Below are positions 26,211-35,771 of a stretch of DNA of 64,000 nt, piece after piece (position 1 is the stretch's first letter; every line of letters begins with the position of its first letter). A program made the translations under genes and the position numbers. The DNA comes from Symplocastrum torsivum CPER-KK1. GTDB lineage: Bacteria > Cyanobacteriota > Cyanobacteriia > Cyanobacteriales > Coleofasciculaceae. Below the pieces are notes generated by a model. That model saw nothing but the letters and a program-made list of their open reading frames with translations, did not search any database and was not told where the DNA came from. Location of the stretch: the NCBI GenBank assembly GCA_019358875.1, contig JAHHIF010000015.1, forward strand, positions 62,001 to 126,000, given 5' to 3'.

Positions 26211-27410
26211 ATGCAAGCAAGTTGGCGAATTGGCTCTTTATTTGGAATCCCACTATTTTTAGACCCATCCTGGTTTCTAATCTTAGTGTTAATCACAATT
26301 ATCCATGCGTTGAACTTTTACCCTTCCTTCGGATTAGCTTTGGCTTCGAGTGCTGGGTTAGTCATGGCGCTGTTGTTGTTCGGTTCAGTTCTCTTGCATG
26401 AACTCGGTCATAGTTTAGCCGCGCGATCGCAAGGCATTAAAGTTAACTCAATTACTCTATTTCTCTTTGGTGGAGTAGCGTCCATCGACCGGGAATCCAA
26501 GACTCCAGAGGGAGCATTACAAGTTGCGATCGCAGGACCAGGTGTAAGTTTGCTGCTATTTGGGTTATTTACTGTGCTAGCGCAAGTGCTACCCAGTAAT
26601 AGTGTGGCAGAGGTCTTAACGTCAAACCTCGCTAACATTAACCTGATTTTGGCGCTATTCAACTTAATTCCCGGTCTGCCTCTGGATGGGGGACAAGTTT
26701 TGAAAGCGGTAGTGTGGAAGCTGACGGGTAACCGCTTTAAGGGTGTCCACTGGGCAGCTTTGACAGGTAAAGTGTTGGGAGGTTTAGCGATCGCATTTGG
26801 TCTAGGACTTGCTCTTTGGACAAGGGAGTTAGGAGCAATTTGGATTGCTTTCATTAGTGGGTTTGTGTTCCGTAATGCCAACGCCTACGACCGCATCACA
26901 ACGTTGCAAGAAGCCTTACTCCAACTTTCAGCCTCAGATGCCATGACCCGTGAGTTTCGGATTGTAGATGCCAATCAGACACTACGCTCCTTTGCTGACG
27001 AGTACATCCTGGCAGACCTCCAGACCCCGATGCCTTACTACGCCTCATCTGATGGGCGTTATCGTGGTCTAGTAGCAATTGAAGATTTACAGTTTGTAGA
27101 ACGTAGCCTCTGGGAAACCCAGACTCTTGAAAGTATTGTTCGCCCTTTATCAGAGATCGTCTCAGTTGAGGAGAAAACTCCTCTGGTCGAGGTGATTAAC
27201 CGCTTAGAGGCGCATCAGACCAATCGCCTGACTGTCCTTTCCCCCGCAGGAACCGTTGCTGGTGTGATTGACCGAGGCGACATTGTGCGTACCGTGGCGA
27301 AGAAACTGAACTTACCAATTCCAGAAGCTGAAATCAAGCGTGTTAAAGCTGAAGGAACCTATCCTCAGGGATTACAACTACCTGCGATAGCGCAAGCTAC
27401 AGGTCAGTAA
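26211..27410 (+). CDS. Site-2 protease (M50) with CBS pair
   Basis: 399 residues. The N-terminal 230 residues have about six membrane helices. The zinc motif HELGH sits at about 64-68 (LLHELGHSLAAR), and the third-ligand motif NLIPGLPLDGGQVLK at about 148. The C-terminal 130 residues are a tandem CBS module with LQTPMPYYASSDGRY and LTVLSPAGTVAGVID. This is the rhomboid-unrelated S2P type of intramembrane metalloprotease, which frees regulators such as anti-sigma factors from the membrane. The CBS pair probably senses an adenosyl ligand. No substrate gene is adjacent. Confidence 0.92.
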   Translation: MQASWRIGSLFGIPLFLDPSWFLILVLITIIHALNFYPSFGLALASSAGLVMALLLFGSVLLHELGHSLAARSQGIKVNSITLFLFGGVASIDRESKTPEGALQVAIAGPGVSLLLFGLFTVLAQVLPSNSVAEVLTSNLANINLILALFNLIPGLPLDGGQVLKAVVWKLTGNRFKGVHWAALTGKVLGGLAIAFGLGLALWTRELGAIWIAFISGFVFRNANAYDRITTLQEALLQLSASDAMTREFRIVDANQTLRSFADEYILADLQTPMPYYASSDGRYRGLVAIEDLQFVERSLWETQTLESIVRPLSEIVSVEEKTPLVEVINRLEAHQTNRLTVLSPAGTVAGVIDRGDIVRTVAKKLNLPIPEAEIKRVKAEGTYPQGLQLPAIAQATGQ

Positions 27411-27424
27411 ACAATATTAGATTC

Positions 27425-28207
27425 TCACTTGGGTGAACCAACCTCTAAACTCGGTTGTGCCAAGATAGCTTGCCACTCCTCATCCAATAACGGCTTGTTC
27501 ACCAACTGAACGCCAAAACAAGCAGCGGCGGCGTTAGTCAGCGCGTCTACCACCGTTTGAATTAAACCATCTCCACGTTGAGCAATTGGTAGATGAATCG
27601 GTGGTAGCGCCTCTTCCCCAAATACTTGCTTAAATAACTGACTATCTAGCTCTAGGCGCATTGAGCCATGTTGTAAAATCGCGTTGCCACGTCGCAACTG
27701 AGCGCTACCAATAAGCTTATAATTCTCAGCCGATACTAAATCTGCACCTGTAGCTGTACCAAAACAGTTGGGATTGTGTATGTACCCTCGTCCTACTGAA
27801 CCATAGTGCAACTCAATGCCAAGCGATCGCCAACCTTGAATCAAAAACTCGCAAATCGCCCGATAATCATCGAGACGCTTGCCAGTCAGCCCTGACATCA
27901 CCACCATATAGGTCAAATCGCCTTGGTGCAGCACGGCCCTCCCCCCAGTTGAACGCCGCACCAACTGTATCGGCTTTTCTTGCCAAGTTAGTTGCTGCCA
28001 AGATTCTGACCAACGTCGTTGATGATATCCCAGTGAGATTGTGGGTGATTCCCAGGTGTAAAACCGCAACGCTGGCGGATGCTTCCCTGCCTGATGTTGC
28101 TCCAGTAGCCACTGGTCAATTGCCATCTGAAGCTGTCCAGATGCGCGTATTAGTGGAATCAAACGCCAAGATGAGTGGGGATTTTGGATTAAGTTATTTT
28201 GATTCAT
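27425..28207 (-). CDS. Lipoate-protein ligase A family protein
   Basis: 260 residues of the biotin/lipoate ligase fold. Visible are YTWESPTISLGYHQ, the lipoyl-AMP motif RRSTGGRAVLHQGDLTY, KLIGSAQLRRGNAILQHGS (with the attacking Lys) and a degenerate C-terminus. It may attach free lipoate, or move octanoate, to E2 and H proteins. Cyanobacteria generally also carry LipB and LipA, so this may be a salvage enzyme or a specialised transferase (inference). It is convergent with the protease gene, 14 bp apart. Confidence 0.88.
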   Translation of the reverse strand: MNQNNLIQNPHSSWRLIPLIRASGQLQMAIDQWLLEQHQAGKHPPALRFYTWESPTISLGYHQRRWSESWQQLTWQEKPIQLVRRSTGGRAVLHQGDLTYMVVMSGLTGKRLDDYRAICEFLIQGWRSLGIELHYGSVGRGYIHNPNCFGTATGADLVSAENYKLIGSAQLRRGNAILQHGSMRLELDSQLFKQVFGEEALPPIHLPIAQRGDGLIQTVVDALTNAAAACFGVQLVNKPLLDEEWQAILAQPSLEVGSPK

Positions 28208-28247
28208 TTAATCTTCCCATCCCTAATCCCCAATCTCAAGCTAAGCT

Positions 28248-28751
28248 TTATGCTGCACCAAATTCAGCTTGCAAAGCATCATCATTATCATCGGCAATTG
28301 TTGCAACTACAGTAATTGCACGAGAAATTTCTCCAGCAGAAAGTTCGGCTACGGTTCGCGAACTCAACACAACAACTTGATTATCGACAATGCCGAAACT
28401 GGATTCAAACGTATCAGACCAGTTCATTTCTAGAAGCTTACGCATCAACTGTGGTTCATTCTTGGCAGGTAACGGAAGCACCGAAGACCAAACGGTGAAT
28501 GTATCATCATCCGTAGAACCAGTGAGTTGCACAAACACTTCAACGCTACCGTACCTGAACTTCCATAGGTGCCCCTCTTCACTTTGGCTTACCATGGCGG
28601 TGTCTTCCTGGTCTAGGCTGGAGATAACGGTTTCAATAATCTCCACATGGTTCACAGTAGCGGAATCCTCGATTAGCTCATTGCTAACTATATCTGCTGT
28701 TGAAAAGCTTTCAGTAGAAACCGTTTCAGGATTTGGCTGTTGGGTAGTCAT
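28248..28751 (-). CDS. YbjN domain protein
   Basis: 167 residues. The first 45 are acidic and polar, probably disordered. The remaining 120 form a YbjN-like alpha/beta fold: HLWKFRYGSVEVFVQLTGS, VWSSVLPLPAKNEPQLMRKLLEMNW, and SSRTVAELSAGEISRAI. YbjN-type domains resemble type III secretion chaperones and act in stress or motility regulation in other bacteria; the cyanobacterial protein has no assigned function. It lies 40 bp upstream of, and in line with, the lipoate ligase-like gene, so may share a transcript. Confidence 0.8.
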   Translation of the reverse strand: MTTQQPNPETVSTESFSTADIVSNELIEDSATVNHVEIIETVISSLDQEDTAMVSQSEEGHLWKFRYGSVEVFVQLTGSTDDDTFTVWSSVLPLPAKNEPQLMRKLLEMNWSDTFESSFGIVDNQVVVLSSRTVAELSAGEISRAITVVATIADDNDDALQAEFGAA

Positions 28752-28960
28752 GGCGGTTTGTTTTTCCCTCCTCTTGGGGTTTGCTCAAGACTCAGTATCG
28801 CCTGTGGGTGTCCTTCTTGGTATGTATCTTGATGTGTAGTGGTTTCTCTAATCAAGTTTTAGAGGTTAAGAGGCGATCGCCTTTCCTAGACTTCCTCACT
28901 TAGTCTCACGTTAGGTGGTAGGTGATGAACTGGCTTTCTCTACCACCTACCACCTACCCT

Positions 28961-29866
28961 CTAAGCCGTAACCTTCTGTTTCTTGTTGTTTTTGTTGTTT
29001 TCCCCATTAAGGTTTGCCAAGAACATCGGCACAACCTTTTCCATAAACATTTGAGGATTTTTGAAGACGCGCCCAGCGAGATCAATCCTAGTCATTTGTA
29101 AGTCTGGAGCAAGTAAAGTCTGCGGCAATCGCTCCATCAGGTACTGTGGCCGTTGCCACAACGGCATTGTCTCGGCGATATCTAGGAGTTTGCCCACTCT
29201 CCGCAGTTCGGCACCCAACATGATATCCATGCCGGATTCAAAGGCTGCCTGTTCAATCGCGATATATTTGCGCTTTGCCTGTTCGACTTTCTGACGATTT
29301 TCCGGGCTTTTACGTGCCAGTTCTGCTAACCAGCGATTTCCCCAGCGTACATGACCCGCTTCCTCTGGAAAAATTCGTTCGATGGTTTCACGGATTTTGA
29401 TGTTTTCTTCCGTTTGTGGTGCCTCTTTTAAAGCATGAATGTGAGCCGAGAAATACTCACAACCCCGTTTTTCAGTGACATTAATCGCGGCTAATGCAGC
29501 AATGATGCCATCTTCTAGGTTTCGCTGTGGGTCAAAAAATTCTCTGTCTACAAGACGATCAAATTCATCGATGTAAGAAGAACCAGGCGGCGTCCCTACG
29601 TCTGCTCCCAACTCTACCAACAGATCTGTCAACCACATCGCATGACGCGATTCGTCAGAGATGTGATGAGACAAATCACGTACTAATTCTGGCGGTTGTC
29701 CGTTTAGCTGTTCAATAACATCTGTCAGGTCTTTACAGCTACGTTGTTCGCTGTAGCGGTAGCGGTTGAGAGTCATCAGATGAATGCCGCGATCGCTCAC
29801 CACTTGTTTGAGGATGTCACGCGCACCCATTGATTTATTCAGTTTGCGGGGATAAGCAACCGTCAT
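28961..29866 (-). CDS. Ferritin-like diiron protein
   Basis: 301 residues, mostly helical. Two ExxH pairs mark a diiron four-helix bundle: SDESRHAMW (about 72-80) and EEAGHVRWG (about 166-174), with further Glu in the NVTEKRGCEYFSAH helix. It could be an oxygenase, a reductase or an iron store; family members are simply called ferritin-like in cyanobacteria. The C-terminus is Lys/Asn rich. It is next to, and same strand as, a methyltransferase but 110 bp apart. Confidence 0.78.
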   Translation of the reverse strand: MTVAYPRKLNKSMGARDILKQVVSDRGIHLMTLNRYRYSEQRSCKDLTDVIEQLNGQPPELVRDLSHHISDESRHAMWLTDLLVELGADVGTPPGSSYIDEFDRLVDREFFDPQRNLEDGIIAALAAINVTEKRGCEYFSAHIHALKEAPQTEENIKIRETIERIFPEEAGHVRWGNRWLAELARKSPENRQKVEQAKRKYIAIEQAAFESGMDIMLGAELRRVGKLLDIAETMPLWQRPQYLMERLPQTLLAPDLQMTRIDLAGRVFKNPQMFMEKVVPMFLANLNGENNKNNKKQKVTA

Positions 29867-29976
29867 ATCTTTATATGTCGTTTTGTAAAGTTGTTCATCT
29901 AATCGTAACGTAGATTTTTTTGATGAAACAGCTCACGCCTCGACTGATATACGGTTGCTTTACCTTATTCACCCTA

Positions 29977-31035
29977 CTAAGGCTTATGAGCAACCCAGTA
30001 CTTACTCATAAAGTGGTTTTCCGTTGCAATATCCTGGAAGCCCGCTCGCTTCAGACGTTCTACCAAATCATCAGTGGTGTAATGCCTGTAGAAAGGTTCA
30101 TGGAACATCGCAGGAAAGTTTTCCATCAGTGGCATCATTTCCGGAGAATCAATCGCCTGAATCGAGTCACAGATAACGAAGACTCCACCCGGTTGAGTCA
30201 CCCGAAACGCTTGCTCAATCACATGCTGACGCGCCGCAGGCGGCAACTCATGAAATAGAAAAACGCTAGTAACTCCCTGGAAATAGTTATCACGATAAGG
30301 TAAATCCTCTGCATTCGCCTGAATCAGTTGCGGCAACTCGCCTGGATTCTCAGACAACAGTTGGTTGGCCTTACGCAGATAAGCTGGCGATAAGTCCATC
30401 CCAAATAATGAGACTTGAGGCAGCATTCCCCGGATGAACTTCAAAGTACGACCTGTACCACAAGCAATATCCAGTACCTTGATTTGCTTTTGTGGCAGTG
30501 AATTAAAAGCTTTCAGACCTTCCTTTAAAGGAGCGAGAACCCGCCGCCGCATCGCATCAGCGGAACCATTAAAGAGAATTTCCACCTGCAAATCATACAG
30601 ATTGGCAGACATATCACTTAAGTAGCCATCAGTCTGATGATGGAAGTTTTGCAGGTAGTAGCTGGGATAGCCTTCCGTCTCAATCCCTGGCGAGAAATCT
30701 TGATATTTCTTTTGATTAGCTCGTTGCCAAATTGTTGGCGTATCGAGCCACAACGCTGGATAGTAGCGAAAGAAATCTTCCCAAGGATTATCAAACAGCA
30801 ATGCGGCTGGGTAAACGCCCCGTTGTGCATCCTGCCAATCTGTTTCAATAATCCGATTGAGCCGCTGCTGAATTTCTAAGAGAAGCTTCGGGTCAATAGG
30901 ATTCGTCTTCAGTTCATTAATAGGAGGAGAAATTAGATTCAGCAGTTGCGAACTAATGGTCTTGTGTGCCAGACCAAATACGCTTTTGCTCTGCTGAAAC
31001 GACTGATAAGCAAGCTGAGTTAAGGTGTCAGACAT
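29977..31035 (-). CDS. Class I SAM-dependent methyltransferase
   Basis: 352 residues. The N-terminal 160 residues are helical with no assigned fold. The Rossmann methyltransferase domain follows: VLDIACGTGRTLKFIRG (motif I, SAM binding, about 187-203), ANAEDLPYRDNYFQGVTSVF, and VTQPGGVFVICDS. The type resembles methyltransferases acting on lipids or quinones. The N-terminal extension could bind the substrate. The start is ATG 31035; the terminator of glnA lies upstream at 31170. Confidence 0.85.
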   Translation of the reverse strand: MSDTLTQLAYQSFQQSKSVFGLAHKTISSQLLNLISPPINELKTNPIDPKLLLEIQQRLNRIIETDWQDAQRGVYPAALLFDNPWEDFFRYYPALWLDTPTIWQRANQKKYQDFSPGIETEGYPSYYLQNFHHQTDGYLSDMSANLYDLQVEILFNGSADAMRRRVLAPLKEGLKAFNSLPQKQIKVLDIACGTGRTLKFIRGMLPQVSLFGMDLSPAYLRKANQLLSENPGELPQLIQANAEDLPYRDNYFQGVTSVFLFHELPPAARQHVIEQAFRVTQPGGVFVICDSIQAIDSPEMMPLMENFPAMFHEPFYRHYTTDDLVERLKRAGFQDIATENHFMSKYWVAHKP

Positions 31036-31169
31036 GGGGATTGCTTGACTCGTTTTAATCCATTTCTATGTAGTATATGAATAATTGTAACGAATAGATG
31101 AGAAATAATTCCTGACCAAAAGGTAGAGTTGGTAAGAGATACAGAAGATATAGAGGCGCTCAAACACAT

Positions 31170-31191
31170 AAAAAACCACCCTTGGGGGTGG
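31170..31191 (-). terminator. Terminator of glnA
   Basis: On the minus strand CCACCC-CCAA-GGGTGG is followed by six T. It lies about 70 bases past the glnA stop and should end the glnA transcript before the methyltransferase gene. Confidence 0.9.
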
Positions 31192-31258
31192 CTGATGTTG
31201 TCTTTTGTTGCTAATTGCTCATTTGAGCAAGTGACGTGAAACCTTTTAGGGCAGTTGT

Positions 31259-32680
31259 TTAGCAATCGTAGTAGAGGGCGAACTCGTATGGGTGAGGACG
31301 CAGCCGCATTGGGTTGACCTCATTGTCGAGTTTGTACTCAATCCATGTGGTAATAAAGTCTTCCGTGAACACACCACTCTCAACCAAGAAGCCATGATCT
31401 TTCTCTAGGGCTTCTAGGGCTAAATCTAAAGAACCTGGGGTTGAAGGAATCTTGCTCAATTCTTCTGGAGTGAGGTCGTAGATATCGACATCCAAAGACT
31501 CACCAGGGTCAATTTCGTTCTTGATGCCGTCAATCCCAGCACAGAGCATAGCAGCAAAAGCTAAGTAGGGGTTTGCTGTTGCATCAGGACAACGGAACTC
31601 TAACCGCTTCGCCTTGGGATTGGTACCAGACAGAGGAATACGGATGGAGGCAGAACGGTTGCCTTGAGAGTAGGCGAGGTTCACTGGCGCTTCAAAACCA
31701 GGTACCAAACGCTTGTAAGAATTGGTGGTTGGGTTGGTCAAAGCCAAAAGTGCTGGAGCGTGTCTGAGGATACCACCGATGTAATTCAGTGCCATTTTAC
31801 TCAAACCAGCATAGCCATCACCTGCAAATAGAGGCTGTCCATCCTTCCAAATAGACTGGTGAGTATGCATCCCAGATCCGTTGTCGTTAAACACGGGCTT
31901 TGGCATGAAGGTGACGGTTTTGCCATATTTCTTGGCAACGTTCTTGATGACATACTTATAGGTCATTAAATAGTCAGCGGCTTTTACCAAGGTGTCAAAG
32001 CGGAATCCGAGTTCGCACTGACCACCAGAGGCAACTTCATGGTGATGCTTTTCAATCGGAACGCCGCATTTCGCCATCGTCAGCAGCATTTCCGTCCGCA
32101 TATCTTGCGAGGTATCCGTTGGGGCAACTGGGAAGTAACCTTCTTTATAACGTGGCTTGTAGCCGAGGTTGCCACCTTCTTCTTTTCTGCCAGAATTCCA
32201 ACGACCTTCTATGGAGTCTACGTGGTAGTAGCCTTCATGTTGGTTTTGGTCAAAACGGACATCATCAAAGATGAAAAACTCCGCTTCAGGACCAAAGAAG
32301 GCGGTGTCACCAATGCCAGTGGAAATTAGGTAGTCTACTGCCTTCTGAGCAATGGTACGAGGACAACGACTGTAAGGTTCGCCTGTCCGGGGTTCTGTAA
32401 TGCTACAGATGACACTCAATGTCGGTTCTGACATGAACGGGTCGATCCAAGCCGTTGTGGGATCGAGTACCATCGTCATGTCGGATTCATTGATCGTTTT
32501 CCAACCCCGAATACTAGAGCCGTCAAAAGGTACGCCGTCTGTAAAACTGCTTTCATCAATTTGGTTTTGGAACAGCGAGAGGTGCTGCCAGATACCTGGC
32601 GTGTCAATAAACTTTAGGTCAATAATTTGGATGTTGTTCTCTTGTACATAGGTTAGGAACTCTTGCGGGGTCTGGAACAT
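31259..32680 (-). CDS. glnA: Glutamine synthetase, type I
   Basis: 473 residues, full length for GS type I. The first residues [17 protein letters not shown] and [14 protein letters not shown] [12 protein letters not shown] open the beta-grasp domain. Metal-binding PEAEFF (about 138), [31 protein letters not shown] and NRSASIRIP are present. It joins ammonia to glutamate at ATP cost, the entry point of nitrogen in cyanobacteria, and is held by inactivating factors and NtcA. ATG has AAGGAG at a 9-base spacing. An NtcA-type promoter is 265 bp upstream. A terminator follows. Confidence 0.98.
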   Translation of the reverse strand: MFQTPQEFLTYVQENNIQIIDLKFIDTPGIWQHLSLFQNQIDESSFTDGVPFDGSSIRGWKTINESDMTMVLDPTTAWIDPFMSEPTLSVICSITEPRTGEPYSRCPRTIAQKAVDYLISTGIGDTAFFGPEAEFFIFDDVRFDQNQHEGYYHVDSIEGRWNSGRKEEGGNLGYKPRYKEGYFPVAPTDTSQDMRTEMLLTMAKCGVPIEKHHHEVASGGQCELGFRFDTLVKAADYLMTYKYVIKNVAKKYGKTVTFMPKPVFNDNGSGMHTHQSIWKDGQPLFAGDGYAGLSKMALNYIGGILRHAPALLALTNPTTNSYKRLVPGFEAPVNLAYSQGNRSASIRIPLSGTNPKAKRLEFRCPDATANPYLAFAAMLCAGIDGIKNEIDPGESLDVDIYDLTPEELSKIPSTPGSLDLALEALEKDHGFLVESGVFTEDFITTWIEYKLDNEVNPMRLRPHPYEFALYYDC

Positions 32681-33092
32681 GGAATAAACTCCTTAATCTC
32701 TCAACAATCTAGAGCTACTAGGGGACAGGCTAAACACAGGCTCAACAATTTAACGATATTCACTGCTAAGGAACGAATTGGTCAAACTTGGTACAAGTTA
32801 AGAGTTTAGTATTAGCAAATGGTAGGGCGGTTGGTTGTTGACAGCTTGGCTTTGCCTTACAAAGAGACCGGAGAAGGTTTCCCCAGAAGGCGGTAGTCTA
32901 GACAATCATCTGAATAATCCTAGGGAGAGCGAGTAGCAGCTTTTGTATCCAACGATACAGATTCTCGCTTCCTAATTTTGGGTATCTGGAGAAAATTACG
33001 AATTGTAGCAAAATTAGAAAAATCTTACCTTATGCATTTCCCAAAGTTTAATATTGTATCAGAAGCTACAGTTTATTGATTAGGGGGAAGTT
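32681..33092. other. glnA leader and divergent spacer, 412 bp
   Basis: Holds the NtcA-type promoter (32917-32958) and a glnA leader of about 230 nt. On the plus side GGGGGAAG at about 33082 is the ribosome-binding site for the small gene at 33093. No further gene is seen. Confidence 0.6.
32917..32958 (-). promoter_or_regulatory. NtcA-activated promoter of glnA
   Basis: GTATCGTTGGATAC on the minus strand (32945-32958) fits GTA-N8-TAC exactly and sits within a perfect TGTATC-N4-GATACA palindrome. TAGGAT follows 22 bp downstream (32917-32922) as the -10 element (TAN3T). This spacing is the canonical class II NtcA promoter, as expected upstream of cyanobacterial glnA. Confidence 0.9.
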
Positions 33093-33389
33093 ATGAGTTC
33101 TAATTTCTGTGTTGATGATTTGGATCAACAAGAAGCGCTCAGATACCGACCCGGACAACGGGTAGAACTCAAAGCAAATCCTGGGGTTGTAGATGTTATT
33201 ACTGAATATGACCCAATGATGGTACCCCCCATTTGGCTGGCGAATGATCCAAAGCCGCGATATCCCCATGAATTGAGTGTGCTTGTTAAGCCGATGATAG
33301 GCATGGGTTGGTTAAGATTATCCAAGCGTTCCTCCGCTAGACCTCCAGTGCAACAGTCTCGCGTTCACATAGCAATCGGTTCTAGGTAG
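33093..33389 (+). CDS. Small hypothetical protein
   Basis: 98 residues. It begins MSSNFCVDDLDQQ, then a strand-rich part YRPGQRVELKANPGVVDVITEYDPMM with a motif like an SH3-type beta barrel (KANPGVVDVI, EYDPMMVPPIWLAND). It continues to a basic tail. GGGGGAAG lies before ATG. I recognise no family, but the composition is protein-like and the frame is isolated from others. It lies 117 bp upstream of apcF and could be co-transcribed, with a role in that unit only guessed. Confidence 0.6.
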   Translation: MSSNFCVDDLDQQEALRYRPGQRVELKANPGVVDVITEYDPMMVPPIWLANDPKPRYPHELSVLVKPMIGMGWLRLSKRSSARPPVQQSRVHIAIGSR

Positions 33390-33505
33390 GGCATCATCAG
33401 TGGTGTCTACAAAACGTTACCTTGTGATTGACACTTTTACAGGTCTCTTCCTATGTGATTATTAATAGATAAAGATATGCAGATTGTTGTTGGGAGAGCA
33501 TTTTC

Positions 33506-34015
33506 ATGCGAGATGCAGTCACAAATCTGATCAGGAACTACGATGGCGCCGGCCGTTACCTGGATCGTAATGCGATTGATTCACTCAAGTCTTACTTTGA
33601 AACTGGCACAGCACGAGTAGCAGCAGCGGCTGTAATTAACTCCAATGCTGCATCAATCGTCAAGCAGGCGGGTTCACAACTGTTTGACGAACTGCCAGAA
33701 CTGATTCGTCCGGGCGGAAATGCCTATACGACTCGTCGCTATGCGGCTTGTTTGCGAGATATGGACTATTACCTACGTTATGCTAGCTACGCGCTGGTTG
33801 CAGGTGATACGAATGTACTCGATGAACGGGTGTTGCAAGGTCTGCGGGAAACCTACAACTCTTTGGGTGTACCAATTGCACCAACGGTTCGCGGTATCCA
33901 GTTGATGAAAGACATCGTTAAGGAACAAGTTGCAGCGGCTGGTGTGGAGAATACCGCATTTATCGATCAGCCCTTTGACCACATGAATCGGGAACTGAGC
34001 GAACAGGATATTTAA
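33506..34015 (+). CDS. apcF: Allophycocyanin beta-18 subunit
   Basis: 169 residues, full-length globin-like phycobiliprotein. The chromophore Cys sits in RRYAACLRDMDYYLRY and the methylated Asn region in PGGNAYTT. MRDAVTNLIRNYD at the start and FDHMNRELSEQDI at the end fit ApcF, the core subunit that replaces ApcB in the terminal-emitter trimer, rather than ApcB itself. It sits in the phycobilisome core next to the membrane and passes energy to photosystem II. As usual, apcF is a lone gene away from apcABC. A hairpin built from GCGATCGC follows. Confidence 0.93.
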   Translation: MRDAVTNLIRNYDGAGRYLDRNAIDSLKSYFETGTARVAAAAVINSNAASIVKQAGSQLFDELPELIRPGGNAYTTRRYAACLRDMDYYLRYASYALVAGDTNVLDERVLQGLRETYNSLGVPIAPTVRGIQLMKDIVKEQVAAAGVENTAFIDQPFDHMNRELSEQDI

Positions 34016-34035
34016 ACACCAATTTAACAAAATTG

Positions 34036-34085
34036 AGCGATCGCACTTTTAACGGGTAACACTGTAGGGTGCGATCGCTATTTTT
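34036..34085 (+). terminator. Terminator of apcF made from HIP1 palindromes
   Basis: AGCGATCGCAC (34036-34046) pairs with GTGCGATCGCT (34069-34079) over 11 bases, followed by A and five T. The arms each contain the genome-wide GCGATCGC palindrome, so the hairpin looks built from two HIP1 sites. Confidence 0.85.
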
Positions 34086-34117
34086 AGGGCTTGTTATTCC
34101 CAGTCCCAGCAAAACAG

Positions 34118-34768
34118 TTATCTTCTCTTGATGACAAGATTACCGTCTTGCACCTGAATATCGGTGATGTTTTTCAGCCAAGCTTGTACTCTTGGGTCAG
34201 AGTTAACCATTTGATTAAGATTCTGTGTCTTCAATGCTTGCAAAATAGCACCTTCAACTTCAGGAGGAATTTGTTGCCCGTCGGTGGTACTAATCGATGT
34301 AGGAGTAATGGCTAAGAGTCCATTCTCTACAGCAACCTTCAGAGAAAAATTTCCATTGAGGTAGCGCCCACTAAATCCCGGTACAGCATCCAGAGGAACA
34401 GCACTTTGTACCATGACTTGATCGTTCTCTATCTTGAAGTAAGCCTTCCCCGCTAACGTGGGGCTATTGGCAACTAAAGTGTTAATGTCATCAGCACTTA
34501 AAGCCAATTCGGCTGGTTCCGCTTCAACACCAGCACCAATACTAGGAGTAGAGAAGGCTTCAATTCGACGATTAATTTCAACTGACTTTTCTGCTGAGGG
34601 TTCAATAGGGATGTCTGCTTTTTGAGTTGAGGTAATTAACTGTCTGGCTGAGTAGGTTCTATGGATTAGGAAAGCCGCGCCGCCACCAATCAGAAAGAAG
34701 GCTATGACAAGCGTCAGACTAATAAGAGAAAAATAGCCATGTTTTTTCGGCTCAAGCATTGGTTGCAT
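34118..34768 (-). CDS. Membrane-anchored hypothetical protein
   Basis: 216 residues. One membrane helix (about 13-36: FSLISLTLVIAFFLIGGGAAFLI) and an external domain. The latter has LALSADDINTLVANSPTLAGK, ENDQVMVQSAVPLDAVPGFSGRYLNG and IPPEVEGAILQALKTQNLN. The pattern of a helix-forming 'ADDIN' segment, then beta strands, recalls a conserved exported family of planctomycetes and cyanobacteria with no known function. Convergent with apcF across its terminator. Confidence 0.7.
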   Translation of the reverse strand: MQPMLEPKKHGYFSLISLTLVIAFFLIGGGAAFLIHRTYSARQLITSTQKADIPIEPSAEKSVEINRRIEAFSTPSIGAGVEAEPAELALSADDINTLVANSPTLAGKAYFKIENDQVMVQSAVPLDAVPGFSGRYLNGNFSLKVAVENGLLAITPTSISTTDGQQIPPEVEGAILQALKTQNLNQMVNSDPRVQAWLKNITDIQVQDGNLVIKRR

Positions 34769-35076
34769 TCGAGTAAGTATCCTTTATTTTGATCAATAGC
34801 AGATTATGTTTTTTGCAATAGGCGATCGCTTTCCAGAATATCAGCCAAAGCGATCAGGGCTGTGGTTGCAGAAAGGGTGGAAACAGAGACACCGTTCCTA
34901 CAACTCCTGATTTTCCTGTAAAGAGCGATCGCTTATGGAATCAGAAGCAATACCCTCGGACTCTTGTGAGGCTGTTGCCTACCACTAAGTTCAGTGTTGT
35001 CTTCGATGTTGATGCGCTAAATTAGACGCTAAGACAGTGACTATAACTGCATGATTAATCCACCGAATAAGGCGGC
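34769..35076. other. Divergent spacer of 308 bp
   Basis: Between a minus-strand membrane protein gene and the plus-strand Uma2 gene. It holds two GCGATCGC sites (about 34822 and 34926) and presumably both promoters. No gene or clear binding site is seen. Confidence 0.5.
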
Positions 35077-35613
35077 ATGAGACTTATGACTTCAGAGGCA
35101 TTGGGTGAATTGGAAGATGAGGAATTAGAACAAATGCCCAGCCTGGAACATGGTGCGATCGGAATTAGGCTGGGGCGCTATCTTGATGCTCATGTTGAAG
35201 AATATCAGCTAGGTCTAGTCTGCAATTCTCAAACGACTTACAAGTTCGTTGGTCAGAAGTCAAATCGCTTGCCTGACTTATCGTTTGTCAGTCGTGAGAG
35301 ACTCCCTCAGCGCATTGACCAAAATGCTAACTTTGCACCTGATTTGGCGGTCGAAGTTCTATCCAGAGGAGACGATGTTGCGGAAATTGACAAAAAGGTT
35401 CTGCAATATCAGAAGTCTGGAGTTCGCTTGGTTTGGGTCATTCATCCTGTTATTCAAGCGGTTGATGTTTATCGTTTAAAAGATGGGATGAAGTTACAGC
35501 GCTTACTTATTGATGATGAAATGGATGGAGAAGATGTCATCAAGGGTTTTAAGTTGAAAGTCAAACGTCTTTTTGACTTGCCGAACATGGGTCAACCCGA
35601 TGATTTTAATTAG
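35077..35613 (+). CDS. Uma2-family (DUF820) endonuclease-like protein
   Basis: 178 residues with the restriction-endonuclease-like core of Uma2 proteins: LPDLSFVSRERL, APDLAVEVLSRGDD with catalytic Asp and Glu, and the Lys/Tyr segment KKVLQYQKSGVRLVWVIHP. Cyanobacteria carry many copies with no known function, and a link to mobile elements is suspected. Start is ATG 35077 (an internal Met at residue 4 is also possible). It is shorter at the N-terminus than many copies, but the core looks complete. Confidence 0.85.
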   Translation: MRLMTSEALGELEDEELEQMPSLEHGAIGIRLGRYLDAHVEEYQLGLVCNSQTTYKFVGQKSNRLPDLSFVSRERLPQRIDQNANFAPDLAVEVLSRGDDVAEIDKKVLQYQKSGVRLVWVIHPVIQAVDVYRLKDGMKLQRLLIDDEMDGEDVIKGFKLKVKRLFDLPNMGQPDDFN

Positions 35614-35771
35614 TGGCTGAGGGAGGGTTCTGTTTGAAAATTGTTGATAGATTCACTAATTTAATCCCTAAACCTGTCCCTTCAAAAATATGAGTAAAGA
35701 TAGGCACAGTAAAAGCCAAAATCCATAGGGCTATTGAGGGAACAATCAAGACTGTCACTATTAATTAGAGC

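Noticed and set aside
27949..28839. Plus-strand frames opposite the lipoate ligase and YbjN genes
   Set aside because: Shadows of well-supported minus-strand genes.
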